Counted from the first letter of the stretch, positions 34,317 to 47,300 are shown. The stretch is 64,000 nucleotides of DNA from Flammula alnicola (GCA_015499995.1 JADNRV010000037.1:124001-188000), one strand, 5' to 3'. Translations and numbers: made by a program. The notes: a model not told the origin generated them from the sequence alone.

Positions 34317-35504
34317 ATGCTTGGGCTTCGTACGGTGTGCGGACGCCGACAGCTGAACCTCCTGCAATTGAGGCAGCTACATGCTTCCATTACGGCGAAC
34401 GCCCCTTCTGTAGAACCAGCTTCAAACACTCCCGATGACACAACACCAGCAGAGGTCGCGCCTAAGAAATGGACTCCAAACTCAATCCGGACAGGACTCA
34501 TTGCTCGTAAACGTGGAATGACTGCACTCTGGAACGATCAAGGGGTTCGGATTCCAGTCACAATTTTGCAAGTCAGCATTTATTTGCTCTGTAGACGGTC
34601 ATTTCCCAATTAACCTTACCCTAGCTGGAAAACTGTCAAGTTACGGCCAATATCAAAACAATAAGGCGAGACCAGTCGATATATCATGCTGTTCAAGTTG
34701 CTGCATCGGACCGTCCTGTGAAAACGACGACGAAACAAATGCTTGGACACTTCCGGAAGGCCCAGGTTCCTCCGAAAAGAATAGTCAAGGAATTTCCTGT
34801 GTCACCAGACGCGCTTGTACCCGTCGGTGAGTTTCTGCATATAGTCCTCTTCTCCTGAAGGGATCTAACATATCTACAATAAAGGAACAACCCTATCTGC
34901 GATACATTTTGTTCCTGGTCAATTTGTTGATGTAGTCGCCAATTCGTGAGTTTAGCTCCTGAACGCTCTCGGAACACGCTAACAATGGAATTAGCATCGG
35001 AAAGGGCTTCCAGGGTGGAATGAAACGATGGGGCTTCCATGGTCTCGCTGCTAGTCATGGTGTTTCTATATCCCATAGGTCTTCAGGTTCTACTGGACAG
35101 CATCAGGTACGAAGGTCCATTATCAAAAAGAGTCTGAACGTTGAACTCTTTTTCAGGACCCGGGGCGAATCTTTCCAGGAAAGAAAATGGCAGGTCACAT
35201 GGGCAACAAGCGTATCACTACCCAAAACCTTCCGGTCGTTCGTGTCGACACTTCACTTAACCTCATCTTCGTGAAAGGGACGGTCCCTGGCGTGGATGAC
35301 GCTCATGTGCTTATTCGGGATGCGAAGAAAAAGATGGTTGCACTCAGTAATCATAACCAGGTGAAAGGCCTTTACGAGAAAGTTCTGCCAAAAGGTGTAG
35401 ATGACCTCCCCTTCCCAGCTGGAACTGCCGAGCTGGCAGCGACTTTACCTCCTGTGATCGAGGCTCCTTCGTACCGCAGGAGTCCCTTCCTTCCCCTCGA
35501 GTAA
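34317..35504 (+). CDS. Mitochondrial large-subunit ribosomal protein uL3m
   Basis: Component of the 54S mitoribosome (MRPL9 in budding yeast). Start ATG 34317 ([20 protein letters not shown]), an Arg-rich, acid-poor presequence typical of mitochondrial import. The L3 fold is recognisable: [35 protein letters not shown], then the bacterial-type L3 core [49 protein letters not shown] and [17 protein letters not shown]. The Gly/His/Lys-rich loop that reaches the peptidyl-transferase centre is intact. Four introns; stop TAA 35502-35504. The bacterial-type sequence and targeting peptide distinguish it from the cytosolic RPL3. Confidence 0.95.
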
Positions 35505-35692
35505 CTTCGTAGAAGACTAATATAATCTATCTCAAACTAATGGGCATTTGACGGTGTAATTGCCCTCGCCAGAAAAAAATTGAGGCAGGTAATGGCCGGG
35601 CCGAATGCACCGAGCATGATCCATCTAGTTTTGGAAATTCTCTTGCGCAATTTTACTCTCAACCCTACCGTTTCGTACCGGGATACCCCACA

Positions 35693-36602
35693 ATGACTCG
35701 CGCCTGGACGCAGGAGGAGATCGTCAACTGGAAAGAGGGGAGGGATAAACAGAGGAGAAAGCAAGGACTCCCTCCATTCGACGAACTTGACGCCAACGAG
35801 AAAAAAACTGCGTTGGAGGCACAACGAACAGAGCTTTTCCAAAGCACCCAACTCACCCTGAGGTCGATGGCGTGGCCACTGTGGAGATATCCCTTGTCTG
35901 CCTACCCTGCACCTCGTTCTGGTACTCTTGAACTTCCTCGAAATTACCTCTCTCCTTCTGGTTGCGATCGGGTGAGTGGACCGTTTACGTAGTGTTTTGA
36001 AAACCACCAATCGTTTACAGTTGAAATTCAGAGAAGGTGACAATCTGAACTCGCTCACCTACCAATATTATGACGAGGTCGTCGATCCGGTATCATATCC
36101 CGGAAATAATTTTGTCACCGATAGCGCAATTCAACCAAAGAGGTCAGTGCCCTTCCAGCTCTGCGACGAATTAACGATCTGAATGCCGTCGACTTTTCGA
36201 AATAGGCACGAATACCTCGGACCTTCTCCAAAGGTAGCGGGATATCGTTTCACACAAGGCATCGCAGAGGTCGCATTTTGGGATGACCATTTGAAGACGA
36301 CGTGGATTGGAAAACGTCGATGGGACGTTGAGCTTGAATTTGACCCAGTGGTTGAAGGTTGGTTTGTGGTTGAACATACTTAGATTCCATACGACAGATA
36401 CGTAGGCCTTCCACCTTCTCAAGCCAACAGTCCTGGTAAGAGATGTTTGTCGGCTTGGGTGTTGAAAGTATTTTCCACTGACTTCTCATCATCAGGTATC
36501 AACCGTCTCCATTCACCTATCGGCACCTCACATCAAGTCAACCGCGCCCAAGGTGCTCGTAACACTGGATGGCAGTCAGTCTCGATCTCAACATTGCGTT
36601 GA
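35693..36602 (+). CDS. Conserved protein of unknown function
   Basis: Multi-exon gene not matched to any family I recognise. Exons read as MTRAWTQEEIVNWKEGRDKQ (from ATG 35693) to about 35970, then LKFREGDNLNSLTYQYYDEV, HEYLGPSPKVAGYRFTQGIA with FWDDHLKTTWIGKRRWDVEL, LPPSQANSPG, and a last exon ending NTGWQSVSISTLR at TGA 36600-36602. Roughly 230-240 residues. No membrane segment or signal peptide is visible; the first part is rich in Arg/Lys/Glu. The frame is open upstream of 35693 (AQFYSQPYRFVPGYPT), so a further 5' exon is likely. Trp and Tyr content is high, suggesting a globular domain. Confidence 0.6.
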
Positions 36603-37376
36603 AATTGACCAGTTTCTGTAGATGTGCAAGTCAGTCACTTCTACCACACGCTTCAATGGTTGTAGTCATTCTTCGACATACACGTCGTATGAGGACTGCC
36701 GAAAAAAGCACTGCGCCCTCAGCACCTGGCACCCCTATACATGCAACAGACTGAGAGGCGCAGTTGCGGGGTGTACTAATGCAATTCACAACAGGCCTGT
36801 GGGCCACCACGCCTGCAGTCAGATTACGGAACAAACTTCGGGGGCATCCGTCGAATATGCCACTACCTTGCGATACATGCTCCCGTGGTTGAGCTAGGCC
36901 CTCCGAAGTATAAGCCACAAAACTCCAAGTTTCCCACTCTTTCGCGTCATGTTCTTTCATTCCTGTAATCCTGAAGTACCTGTACGAATTTGTCGGGTGG
37001 TATGAGGATGATCGTTGTGTCACAATTCATGTCAAATCACAATTAAATTTCCACAACATTGTCGAAACGCGAGTAATACCGTAAAGTTCGTCAGACTTGG
37101 CAAGAAGATCCCAAAAGACACCCTTGAGCTAAACTAGAAGATGGAATAGAGGAGAAAAGAGAATATTGGTAAGTATCTGACAAGCAAAGCAAGTCCCCTG
37201 ACTGACGTCATATGTGCATGTGGCCGAGACGGCTGTGACGGGGAAAATGTTATTACCCCCGCGTCCAGGAGCTGGGCATTGGCAACTTTTGCTGACTCTT
37301 CTCACTACTCACCTTAAACCATGTAGCCTTCAAATTGAACAAGGTCGATTCTACCACAAAACCTACGACCAACGCC
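36603..37376. other. Intergenic region, about 770 bp
   Basis: Only short frames of no family resemblance on either strand; the longest, on the minus strand (37023-36631), lacks splice structure or a recognisable motif. Composition is unremarkable. It probably holds the 3' flank of the previous gene and the promoter of the next. Confidence 0.5.
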
Positions 37377-38469
37377 ATGAAACCCACACAATCAAATGAG
37401 TCACGAGAAGTTAATTCTCTGTTGCACACTTTGCGGCGAGTAAATCATGTGTTTTGTGAGTTGGTAATGCCAACTGAACTTCAAACCTTTTATCAGAGGC
37501 GAGCAATTCCGCCACCTGCAGAACGTCAGGCAGTCACGGACGCACCTGTCGTTGCTACGAAATTACAATGCTCCGACATTGCCAATCGGTCTGAGGATGC
37601 CTGATTATGATCCAAACTCAACGGATGCGTCTCCTCGGCAAAACACACTCGCTTCCTACTCGGGGCCTGCTCCACCCAAGAGTTGGAGGCCCTCGCCTGA
37701 AAAAGAGGACCACGAGACAGTTGCATGGCGCGCTCGGGCTCTCAGTCTTGCAGCCTCGTACCTGGGAAATTTTACGGAGACACCTCGAGTGCCATCTCTG
37801 GCATTATTGTGCTTGAAGATGATCTTGTCGAATTGCACAAGCAGCACAGAGTTCCGAGAGGACGTGGTGCCGTATATACCTCCCCATTTGCGCCGCGATG
37901 TCATCCGGTACTGCGCCATACACTCGCCTTTGCCTAATTGGAAGCTGTATGCTTTATTCAACCCCCAGGGAAATGCCGATGGTGAGATACTCATCATGGG
38001 CCCAACAGCTTCCCTTCATGATGATCACTTCCTCCGAGGAAGGCAACCTTCAGAGGAATCCAATTCTTCGATAAAACCCACAACTAAACCTGAAGATGAT
38101 CAGGATTGGGAGTCGGAAGACCTTTCAGATACGCCCCTGCTTTCTCTCATACTAGTGTCAACTCGTTTGCCTACGTCGACGTTGTTTGCATTTCCACCAA
38201 CCATAACCCGTCTGGCTCTCATCAACCTTTCCACGTCTGTGCCCCTTCACAGATTGCCGAAGATATGCCCTTTGCTCGTCTTGCTAGATCTCTCGTATAA
38301 CGTTTGGCTCAAAGATCCAATGGGAGAAGGAGGCAACTCCTTAGAAAAGGTCCCCTGGACACGTTGGAACCATCTTGAGGTTCTGGGCCTGAGAGACTGC
38401 TATATATCGGATGGCTTATTACAAAGGGTCAACAAAGGAAGATGGGATGATGTTAAGGTAGTTCGATAG
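37377..38469 (+). CDS. Unknown protein with leucine-rich, LRR-like segment
   Basis: Proposed start ATG 37377 (MKPTQSNESREVNSLLHTLRR) with a 64-nt intron 37440-37503. The intron joins in frame to QFRHLQNVRQSRTHLSLLRN and on into the long exon LPIGLRMPDYDPNSTD. Seen: Pro/Ser-rich N-terminal part, a helical middle (YIPPHLRRDVIRYCAIHSPL), an acidic linker (KPEDDQDWESEDLSD), then repeats of LRR type: PPTITRLALINLSTSVPL, LPKICPLLVLLDLSYNVWL and WNHLEVLGLRDCYISDGLL. This architecture recurs in mushrooms as unnamed proteins; F-box/LRR-like scaffolding is possible but no F-box is seen. The 3' end may instead splice at 38459 to an exon ending at about 38596. Confidence 0.62.
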
Positions 38470-38718
38470 TCAGCGATGTCTTGTGTGCGACTTGCATCAT
38501 AGAATATTATGCAGGAGACAGAAGAATTCCCTCGTAGTTCCAATATTTGTCTATTGCCAAGAAGGTTCAATATGCCCCTGCATTGTATGGTATAAAGGCC
38601 TCAAGCTCGTCACAAAGAAGAAAGAGAAATTTGTATGATGTTCATGAATGGGATCAATATTACTACAGGGTACAGCGGGAGTCAATAACTTTACGATCTT
38701 CCAAAGTCAGGTAAAATT

Positions 38719-39962
38719 CTATGATTTCACATCCAGAAACTGGTGCAAATCAAACGTAGGCACGATCTACACGGCGGTCAGCTTTTGTACATAGAAGAGG
38801 GCAAGTGAGCCTTACGTTATTATCGGCGCCGTCGGTCGGGGTTGCTTTACTACTCCTGGGCGGTAGAACGGCGCCTGGTCGCGCTTTCACCCCAAACTCG
38901 TGTGCAGATTGCCACAGCAGGTGCGTGTATCGTGTAAATAATTCGATAGACGAAACTAGAGGTCGGCCGGTCCTTTCTGAAGCGAAATTGTTAGACGACA
39001 CTATTCTTGAGATGAGAATGCACAACTCACTCAGAATGGCGCGGTTAATCTGGTCAGCGACAGCCTCTCGTCTTTCCAAAGTCAAATATTTCGCCATAGA
39101 ACTTTCCTCTGGCACCTTATAGGCCAACAATCCACCTACATTCTCTAATTCTTTCAGATACGTCGCTCGATCAGCTGGGTTGGGTAATGTATTCGAGAAG
39201 GCGTATAACTTCTGCGCTCGGGTGAGCAGAGACATTTGCTGCTCGAAATAGTCTGGGCTCTCCTCAGGTTGTGCAGGATTCACTGAAGGGGATGTTGGAC
39301 CCGGAGATTCTAATTTTGCCGCGCCTGATTTGGGTGGGTATTCCAGTGGTACAGTCCGACAGGCCTCGCTAAAGGCCAGGATGCGCAGGTTCAAGTTGAG
39401 ATGAGCAGGCTCTGTGGACGTAGATGAGACGTATTCCATGTTGCTTGTTGAAGGTCGAGATTCAGTGCTTTCGGATACGGCAGCAGCTACATCCTCCGAC
39501 AAGACTGTAGGAAAGTGTGTGTTGAGAAGACTTATCGCATCATCAACTCGACCGGACATGATCTGTGTTCGTATTTCTGGCAAGATTTTTATATTTCAGC
39601 CACTTGAAACCATTATGTATGAAAGAAGATAACATACCTTGGCGAAGTTCGACCTGCTTAAGGAGAGTCTCGAAACTTTCCCTTGAGCCACTGCCATTAG
39701 CACCTTCAGTGGATTTGTCGGCGCTAACGTCTTCGATGATTTCGTCTCCATCGGCATCAAGTTGACGGATAGTACTGTCCCTGTTGAATGCACTCGCAGT
39801 ACGAGTATAGCAGCTATGGCACAAGTAATCAAGGACCAGAGAACGCTAGAAAACATGCAGCATAAGTAAGGGCCCTCTCATGCACACGGGAGCAAATTCA
39901 GGATCGCGTACCAATTGGTATGGTGTGGGATTCACTAGCGAGGCCGAACTTAAGCTGGACAT
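38719..39962 (-). CDS. LisH-CTLH-CRA protein, RanBPM/GID-complex type
   Basis: Predicted scaffold of the CTLH/GID E3 ubiquitin ligase family. Start ATG 39962 (MSSLSSASLVNPTPYQL), then a 64-nt intron and the LisH motif RSLVLDYLCHSCYTRTASAF (about 39845-39785). An acidic linker leads to CTLH: ELRQ, spliced to EIRTQIMSGRVDDAISLLNT (about 39583). The CRA-like C-terminal region has LNLRILAFSEACR, YFEQQMSLLTRAQKLYAFSN and ADQINRAILSEL. A last intron at about 38816-38768 gives the ending IVPTFDLHQFLDVKS, stop 38719-38721; without it the frame stops at 38750. No SPRY domain is present, unlike Vid30/RanBPM, so it is either a GID8-like or a SPRY-less relative. Promoter region: see 39963-40735. Confidence 0.83.
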
Positions 39963-40735
39963 TTCTCGAGTCGGAATACCTAAACTTGCGAGCAAGTCCA
40001 AGTGGCAAGTGGCAATGAAGGAAGGTTGTTGGCAGTTCTATGTATGGAGATCCATAGTCAAGCTCATGCGGCAAATGTGTGCCTCTAAGGAACACCTTCA
40101 CCCCGGGCACACCACGTGAGACCGACGATACAAGCAACATATAATACTAGGTAACTGTGCGCCGCGGCGGCGCAGGAAGGCTCGCTTCAACTACTAGTTC
40201 TGGACACAGTTTTACATCACAATGACTAGTGTTAAGAATTTATCTGTATCTACGTGCTTAATCTTCAAAATGGTATTGAATCACAAAGTTATCTGAGCCC
40301 GAAACATGAACACTGCACAAAAGAAGCGCATGAACGAGAGAACTCATTATCTGTGCCAGCAATACGATGAGAAAACAACAAAAGGCCATTTTTTTTGGCG
40401 GAGAAGCATACATTATGATAAGCTCTATCAGCACCCCAATGCTCAAAGGGATAGAGGTCATAATGACAGAGATATACCCAACGCAAAATGAGCAAAGAAA
40501 CGACACTTTTTTTTGCACGTAGTATTTGGCTTTGTTTGTACGGGCAGTTGAACCCTACAGAATGATTGCTCGCTACGCTCGCAATTAATAGCCTCTCGTA
40601 GCACTCCCATGCAAAATATACTATTAGACAGGTTTGGTATGTATGATGGAACTCACTCCGACGTAATCTACAATTGCAAGACTCAGAAGAGTCCAAAATA
40701 ACAGATAGCAAGAAGCACAATAATAACACGGCTTT
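39963..40735. other. Intergenic region between PQ-loop and LisH-CTLH genes
   Basis: 770 bp with the 3' flank of the PQ-loop gene and the promoter of the LisH gene. A GC-rich patch (about 40155-40172) and short A/T runs are the only features. No gene recognised. Confidence 0.5.
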
Positions 40736-42623
40736 CTAAGCGACACCGCGCGTACGGGAAGTCCGACCTCTATTCGTGATGGCAGAGTCGGGGTGCGCCG
40801 AAAGTGCATCACCAGAAAGTAGCCCAGCCTCCTCTTCGTCCAGCACTCTGACATGCGCCGATGCGTGGCGTTTATGCCGAGGTTTGTAGCAGAATGACTG
40901 CGCTACGATGGTGATATCAAACATGAGAGTACCTCCGCTACCTAGCAGGTATCTAATCGAAATTGTCAAGCACAGACCACTGAAAGCTGTAATAATACAC
41001 GTACGGTATACTTTCTCTGAGGAATTGTGACGACTCCGGAGGTGGGAGGAGCCGTCTGGGAGACGCAAGGATAGACGACACATAGAAGCAGTTGCCAAGA
41101 AACGCGAATACGAACAAATACATGGAGAGGCCCTACATACATCATGGTTAGCACGTTCGTACATGAGTGGTGTTAATAGAGACATCCCCACCTCTACTGA
41201 TTTTCTAACATACTGGACAACTAATCAGTCAATGAAGTGGGTCATAGAAGCTATGAGACTTACATTTTTCCAGATTTGGGGTAGTCGTGATGTGAGATAA
41301 AGAGTTGTACAGAGCCAAGCAAAGATTCGGCCAAGAATTTGTTCGGATGAGGGGTCTTCATGAGGTTCCTCTGGGAGTCCATATTCCATGTCCGAATTGA
41401 GAGCGGCGAAGTCGAGATCATATTCATCGGAATCTAGGTCACGCGTTGAAAGTGTGTCGTGGTTATTTAGAGCGATAGGTATTGGATTTCCGACTTGATG
41501 ATTGTTTCGCGAAAGCACGCGCCCGATATTCGTTGTACTGCTGGATGGCATGCTCCTTTGTCCAGCTAGAGTTCCAATACCAAAAAGCATCCATGCACCC
41601 AGGAAAACCATAGTTGATCCTTTACGAGACGCTCGAGAGCCCCGGCTGGAGACGATAGGCGACAGAGATTCCGTGGAATCGAGGAGAGGATCAGAATCTC
41701 GGTGTGAGTGATGATGGAGCCCGTCTGGATTCGTGACATGCTCATCGGACAGAATGTGTAGAGCCGTGGGGGTAGCAGATCTGATAGGTTGTCCGACACT
41801 AGCCGCTCGACCTCGATGGCGTTCGATGCTCCACGAGACTCGTTTTGGATAATCCCTTCCGCCTTCTGAATGGAAACTATCCAACATGCCTGCTGGGATA
41901 TTTTCTTCTTGATCCTCTTCTTCCCTTACGAGTGATGTACTACCACTCGACTCATCATATCCATGCCGCCGACCTGTTCTGGTCGAATGACGCGCAGAAG
42001 GCCTTCGTAGGCCATCCTGTTCATCTTGTTGCGCTGCTAAGGCGGCTGCTGCTGCCACATTTGACGCAGCCGCTGATAGAGCGCGGTATCTCGACGCGCC
42101 TCTGTCCACGGACATTCGTCGAATTGCTGCCGGAGATGTGGCAGCGCGAATGTGACCTAACACAGACGGGGGACCTTTCGGAGGCTTGTAGTAGTAGAAA
42201 TATTGCGCAACCAGCATGAAATCGACGCATACAAAGTATGTCGCCAACCATTTCTACAAAAAAGTTAGTTCCGGAGGTAGATATCGGCTCAGAATGACTA
42301 TAGGCACCTGAAATGGGAGCTGATGCGTCAAGACACAGCCAACGAGGTTGGAGATGTCGCCTTTGAAAAACATAGATTAGTTCAGAAGGAAATAGATGGA
42401 GTCTCTATGTTGTACCCAATAGCCAGTTGGCAAGAAATGGCAAAGCCAGGCCCTCACACGACTGCAAATTAATGTTTTCGACTACCTGGCTGAAAGCGGG
42501 CGGTTAGACTTGGACGACAACACCACGGACAGAGAAGAGGCAAGCTTACGGGAATTGAGCCCCGAGCCAACATCCTATAGACGCATAGCCCAGGATATCG
42601 CTCAGCGATAAGGACTCGAACAT
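40736..42623 (-). CDS. PQ-loop vacuolar basic amino-acid transporter (YPQ/RTC2-like)
   Basis: Seven-helix membrane protein of the PQ-loop family; yeast Ypq1-3 export or exchange cationic amino acids at the vacuole. Start ATG 42623 (MFESLSLSDILGYASIGCWL). First PQ loop: GAQFPQVVENINLQSCEGLA, followed by LPFLANWLLGDISNLVGCVL. A large hydrophilic insertion of roughly 250 residues (about 42150-41350), Ser/Arg/His-rich and likely cytosolic, precedes the second PQ loop SRLPQIWKNYVRKSVEGLSM. The last helices are YLFVFAFLGNCFYVSSILAS and YLLGSGGTLMFDITIVAQSF. C-terminus ...NRGRTSRTRGVA, stop 40736-40738. The helix-loop pattern with two PQ motifs is diagnostic. Localisation and substrate are family inference; the large loop is likely the regulatory part. 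Confidence 0.92.
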
Positions 42624-42938
42624 AATGTTAGGAAGAAGCCTGAGAGCCGAAGAAGGGACCCGACAGATCCTTCCTTTTCGGGTTATCACAGTCGCAGCGG
42701 TCCGGCTCGCCCATCGCCTTCAAAAAAATATCACAAAATACAATACAATCCCAAGCAACCATAGAAATGGAATTTTATCTGACACTTAAGAATCGCGTTT
42801 AACCCAATAGAAACGGCAGCTGCAATCTCGATTCTCGAGGACAGAGGTTCTCCATAAAGCCTCCCAACGTCATTCGCTTATAACAGGCACAAATACGCCG
42901 ATCTCGTGAATATTCACAATTCCAACTTCACAATTACC
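42624..42938. promoter_or_regulatory. Divergent promoter of PQ-loop and LIN1 genes
   Basis: 315 bp between divergent start codons; no other coding signal, no specific site claimed. Confidence 0.4.
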
Positions 42939-44165
42939 ATGGCCTCTCGCGGCGGCAAGAAGCGCGCCGCAACTCAAAATGCTGAACCATCTACATCTAC
43001 GAACCACGCATCAAAGAAAACACGTTTCGTAGAACCCTCCGACGACCCAGCCAACTTTGCCGAACAAGTCGATGCGGCCCTTGAGCAACCGTCGCGCAAA
43101 GGCAAAGTCAAGACTGAAGGTTATGAGTCTGACTCGACGGACGATGGCGAGGGTGTCGTTCCGAGCAGGAAGAAGGGCGAAGACGAAGTCGACGACATGT
43201 TTGCCCTAGACACTGAAGAAAAGGACGAAACGAGCGCGAAGAAGGAAGAGAAATACATGCGTCTAGCGGATATTGAAGGACAGGAGTTTGGAAATGAATC
43301 GGAGGGCAGCAATGAGGACGAGGACGATCTTCCTGAAGACGAAGACGATGTTGAGAGGAAGAAAAAGGCTGGGATGGGATTTGAACTTTCGTCATTCAAC
43401 ATGCGGGAAGAGATGGAGGAAGGAAAGTTCACCGAAGACGGCAGCTACGTGCGGACGTTCGACCCTCACGGCGTGCATGACCGCTGGATGGAGGGCCTGG
43501 ATGAGAGAGAGATCAAGCTTGCCCGACGCAGGAAACGAGAGCAGGAGAAGAAGCAAAAAGAGCGCATGATGGCCGAAGAGAAGGAATTAGAGGAAAGCGG
43601 CGGAAAAGGCGCATGGGAGAAGCAGCTTCTGCCGTTGTTGAAGAAGGGCGAGACAGTGCTGGAAGCGCTGCAACGCCTTGGCTCCAAGACAAAAAAGGCT
43701 CAGCCCAAGCGGTATGTCTACTCGCGAATACTACATACTATTTCAGACACTCATATATAGTCTTTCTATAGACCGAAACAAAAGGCAGCTGCGAACAACG
43801 CAATGGAGGTGGATAAACCCCAGAACAATGGCCCTACATATATCGAGCAAATTACCCATCTCGCCTCGAATCTCATGTCCTTGGGAGATACAGACATTTA
43901 CTCCAAAACATATGAGGAGTTGGTACGGAGTGTTCGTTCTTCCGGAATCGTCGATGCATCTTGGGAACCACCATCTGCGGACGTAAAATATGAGTATAAA
44001 TGGAGTTCACCTGAGGTGGGACAGACAGAGGGAACCTTTGGACCTTTTGGCGAAGAGGAAATCAAGTCATGGTTCAATGCTTCATATTTCGGTGCAACGG
44101 GAGAGAAGGTCAGGGTTCGTCGAGTGGGAGGAGAATGGGGCAACTGGGAAGACGTTGTGCAATAA
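42939..44165 (+). CDS. LIN1: GYF-domain protein LIN1 / CD2BP2 homologue (U5 snRNP)
   Basis: Homologue of human CD2BP2 (U5-52K) and yeast Lin1, an assembly factor of the U5 snRNP that binds proline-rich partners through its GYF domain. Two exons: 42939 to about 43709, and about 43772-44165. Start MASRGGKKRAATQNAEPSTS, a basic nuclear-type N-terminus with KKTRFVEPSDD. An acidic/basic middle part carries the conserved GFELSSFNMREEMEEGKFTE and FDPHGVHDRWMEGLDEREI. The GYF domain starts at YEYKWSSPEVGQTEGTFGPF: here the G-P-[YF] core is TFGPF, followed by GEEEIKSWFNASYF. It ends GEWGNWEDVVQ. The length of about 388 residues is usual for the family. Confidence 0.93.
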
Positions 44166-44330
44166 TTTGTAAACCCAATTCAAACGCATGTAAATATTTC
44201 ACAAGTTATGTTAACTGTATCTGCCATATTGTATTACTTGTCCACGGAATCATTCATATTTAACTTCCAATGTCCATGTTCCGCGATTCGTAATCTCAAA
44301 CTGCGAGAATAAATATCCTTTCAATGACTA

Positions 44331-47300
44331 ATATACTGGAATGCAAAAGAAACCTCAGGCAGCCCACACTCGGCGCGAAGCAGATCATCGTGGTTGTTCT
44401 TCAGCTCGGCATTTGTGAAATGATTCCACCTGCACAATGTATTGTTAATCATTGAGTCGGTAAAAACCACGAAGTTAAGGTCACTTACGTGCTCGCATCT
44501 CCGTACAAGAGTGCAGGCGCCTTGACCACCTGTCGTCCATCCTTACATCTCTTGCACTTGAAGGTATCATGGGTATCACAAATGGTCTCCTGGTTGAATA
44601 GGAAAAGTTGCCGAAGAGCATCGATAGAGAAATGTCGCTCTGTATCCTCCTTCTCATCCACAACAGCCGAAGAAAGCGCTTGTTTGTTGGCCTGTCGCTG
44701 GAAAATCTTTTCTTCTATTGTGCCAGTCGAGACGAACCGGTAAACAAAACCTAGGAAGCAAGAAAATGAACGGATGGAAAAAGCAGGCAAGGAGGAGCAC
44801 ATACACTCTTTCTTCTGACCATCACGCCAAACACGGGCTAACGCTTGCTGATCGGCGGCTGGATTCCAATCTAAGTATACGTTTATCAGAATAACTTGAG
44901 TAGAAGGAGAAGCTAGATCTGGTACCCGGGTCGAATAGGATGAGGCGGTTGGCACCGATGAGGTTGATACCACAACCACCGGCTTTACTACTGAGAAGGA
45001 AAATGAATTCCTTGCCATTAGGATCGTTAAATTGATCGACAAGCTTTTGACGCTTGGAAATAGTCATTGTGCCGTCTAGTCGGAAAAAGCCATACCTTCA
45101 AAATAAAGTTCGGTAAGAGATCGTAATAAACGACAAGACACATTGGAAGATTACTTTTTACTGCGACAGAGTTTCTCGAAGAGGTCGAGGGTCTGGGTAT
45201 AGTTGCTGATCAAAACAATTTTGTCGTCCGTTTGAGTATGTATGTGATGGAGGAATCTTTGGATAAAATTAAGTATCCATGTAACACCCAGAAGTTGACG
45301 AAAATACCTGTCTAAAACCATGAATTTGCCTCCCCAGTCGCACCGTACCGCCTGATTTCGGCCCTTTTCCCTGGCACTCACTCCGGCGCCGCTGAACCCT
45401 TCAGGTATCAAGTGCTCGCTACCTTTCAAATCACCTGGTAAATTGAGGAGCTCCGGATGGTTGCACAGTTTCTTCAGAATGTTTATTGCTTTCAAGGGTT
45501 GAGAATCTTGACCACGAAGTAGAGCCTTGATTTCAGGAGATGTGATGAAGTGGCGATACAGCGCCAGCTGGAAGTCGGATAATCCGCAAAAGACAACTTG
45601 TTCGTATTTGACGGGCACTGTAGAGGGGTGAGATAAAGGTATTCAGAACAGAACAGCATACGCACAGTACTTGGATAGTAAGTCATTAGTCCTGCGGATG
45701 ATGAATTTCGTGACAAGCCCGCCCAATTCTTTCAATTTCTTTTCACATTGGGCTTTTATCTCGTCGCTCGCAAGAGAATCACGTCCACGGATAATAGCAT
45801 TCTCGAAGTTTTTCCTGAAGTCATTCTTGCTTCCCAAGAAGTTTGGATTCGCGAAATTCAGTAGCGAGAAATATTCAGAAAGGTCATTCTAAAAATATGT
45901 TAGGGGTGGAATAATTATCGCTCAACGTGCCATACCTGTATAGGAGTCCCTGTCAATATGACTCGACGAGAGACTTTCAAGCCATGCAGTGCCTGGAATG
46001 TAAGGGAATCTTAGGACAATCGATATAAATAAAGGGCATTTTCTATAGAGATTAAAAACCCGGTTACCTGAGTTTTTTAACCGATGGCCTTCATCGCAGA
46101 GCAACAATCCAATTTCACAATTGGCGATATAAGCTGTTAATGTACGAAGTGTCTCATATGACACAATCATCACTGAAAGCGCGAGTTGAGTTTAAATCTC
46201 CGTGAAAGATTCAAGAGACATACCGGGTTGGGTTACGTTCCGTCCGCGAGCCGCCACCCATCGAGCAACGGCTTCAAGCAAGTTAGCCTTCGTCCCTTTC
46301 CCATCCACGGCAAGGGGGGTTATAGCGCCAGCCCCCAACCATTTCACTGTTAAAGATGGGTAAGTTAATTGCATAGTGGTAAAGAATTGTTTACTTGCCT
46401 AGTTCATTTGCCCAATTTTTTACCAAACTGGACGGACAGGCGATGATACATTTCTCAATCGTCGGTTTCCCAGCACGCGGCGATTGCTTCAAGAGTGTCC
46501 ATAGCAGAGCGATACACTGCAAGGTTTTTCCAAGACCCATCCCGTCGGCCATAATGCACCCGTACTGATTATCCACGACCATTCCTGTTGTACATTTGTA
46601 CAAGAACTATCGTTGATGGACGTTAATTATGTCAGGATACAGAAGTAAATGCGCATACCTTTACACCTTCAACTTGATGTGGACGCAGCACTTTGGACAA
46701 GCGAGGATCAATAACCACTGGAACCTTTTGAATCTTGACTTTGTCGGTTCCTTCGCCGAGCAAAGACTTTAGACTCTTGTGCGGATTGTATAGACCTGCC
46801 ATTTTTTCTCTCGCTTCCTTTGCTTCCCTCTCTTTGGCTTCTTCCTTCTCTCGTTCCTTCCTTTCTTCGTCTGTTTCGCGGTCGTCGATTGTTGGATCGT
46901 ACAAGACTATAGCATGATCCTCCATTGGGTCGTGTAATGGTCGGGGAATGATCTTGGCTTGGGGTCGAACACCGAGAGATGCATGCGTTGACAGGAGAGC
47001 AACTTCTTTGCCGTCCTTGCTCCTCATAGTTGGCAAAGAGAACCTACGAGATCCTAGCTCGCTAAATGGCTTCACTGAATACACTGGATACTTCGGAATG
47101 GCTGCGAGTAGCTCCTCCTCGTTATGATAGACACCATCCTTGTCCATCGACTTCTTCTGTTTCTTCCGCGCACGCTCTGTCTCTGAGTCCGAGTCATCTT
47201 TATCCTGCCCTTTATAAGAAACACGTTTCCGCTTTCGTGGGGGTTGAACTTTTGTGACGGCTAGAGTTGGAGGTTTAAACGGACGATTGATGCGCGTGCT

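Noticed and set aside
36631..37023. 130-codon minus-strand frame in the intergenic region
   Set aside because: No recognisable motif, no splice partners and no conserved-looking composition; kept as non-coding.
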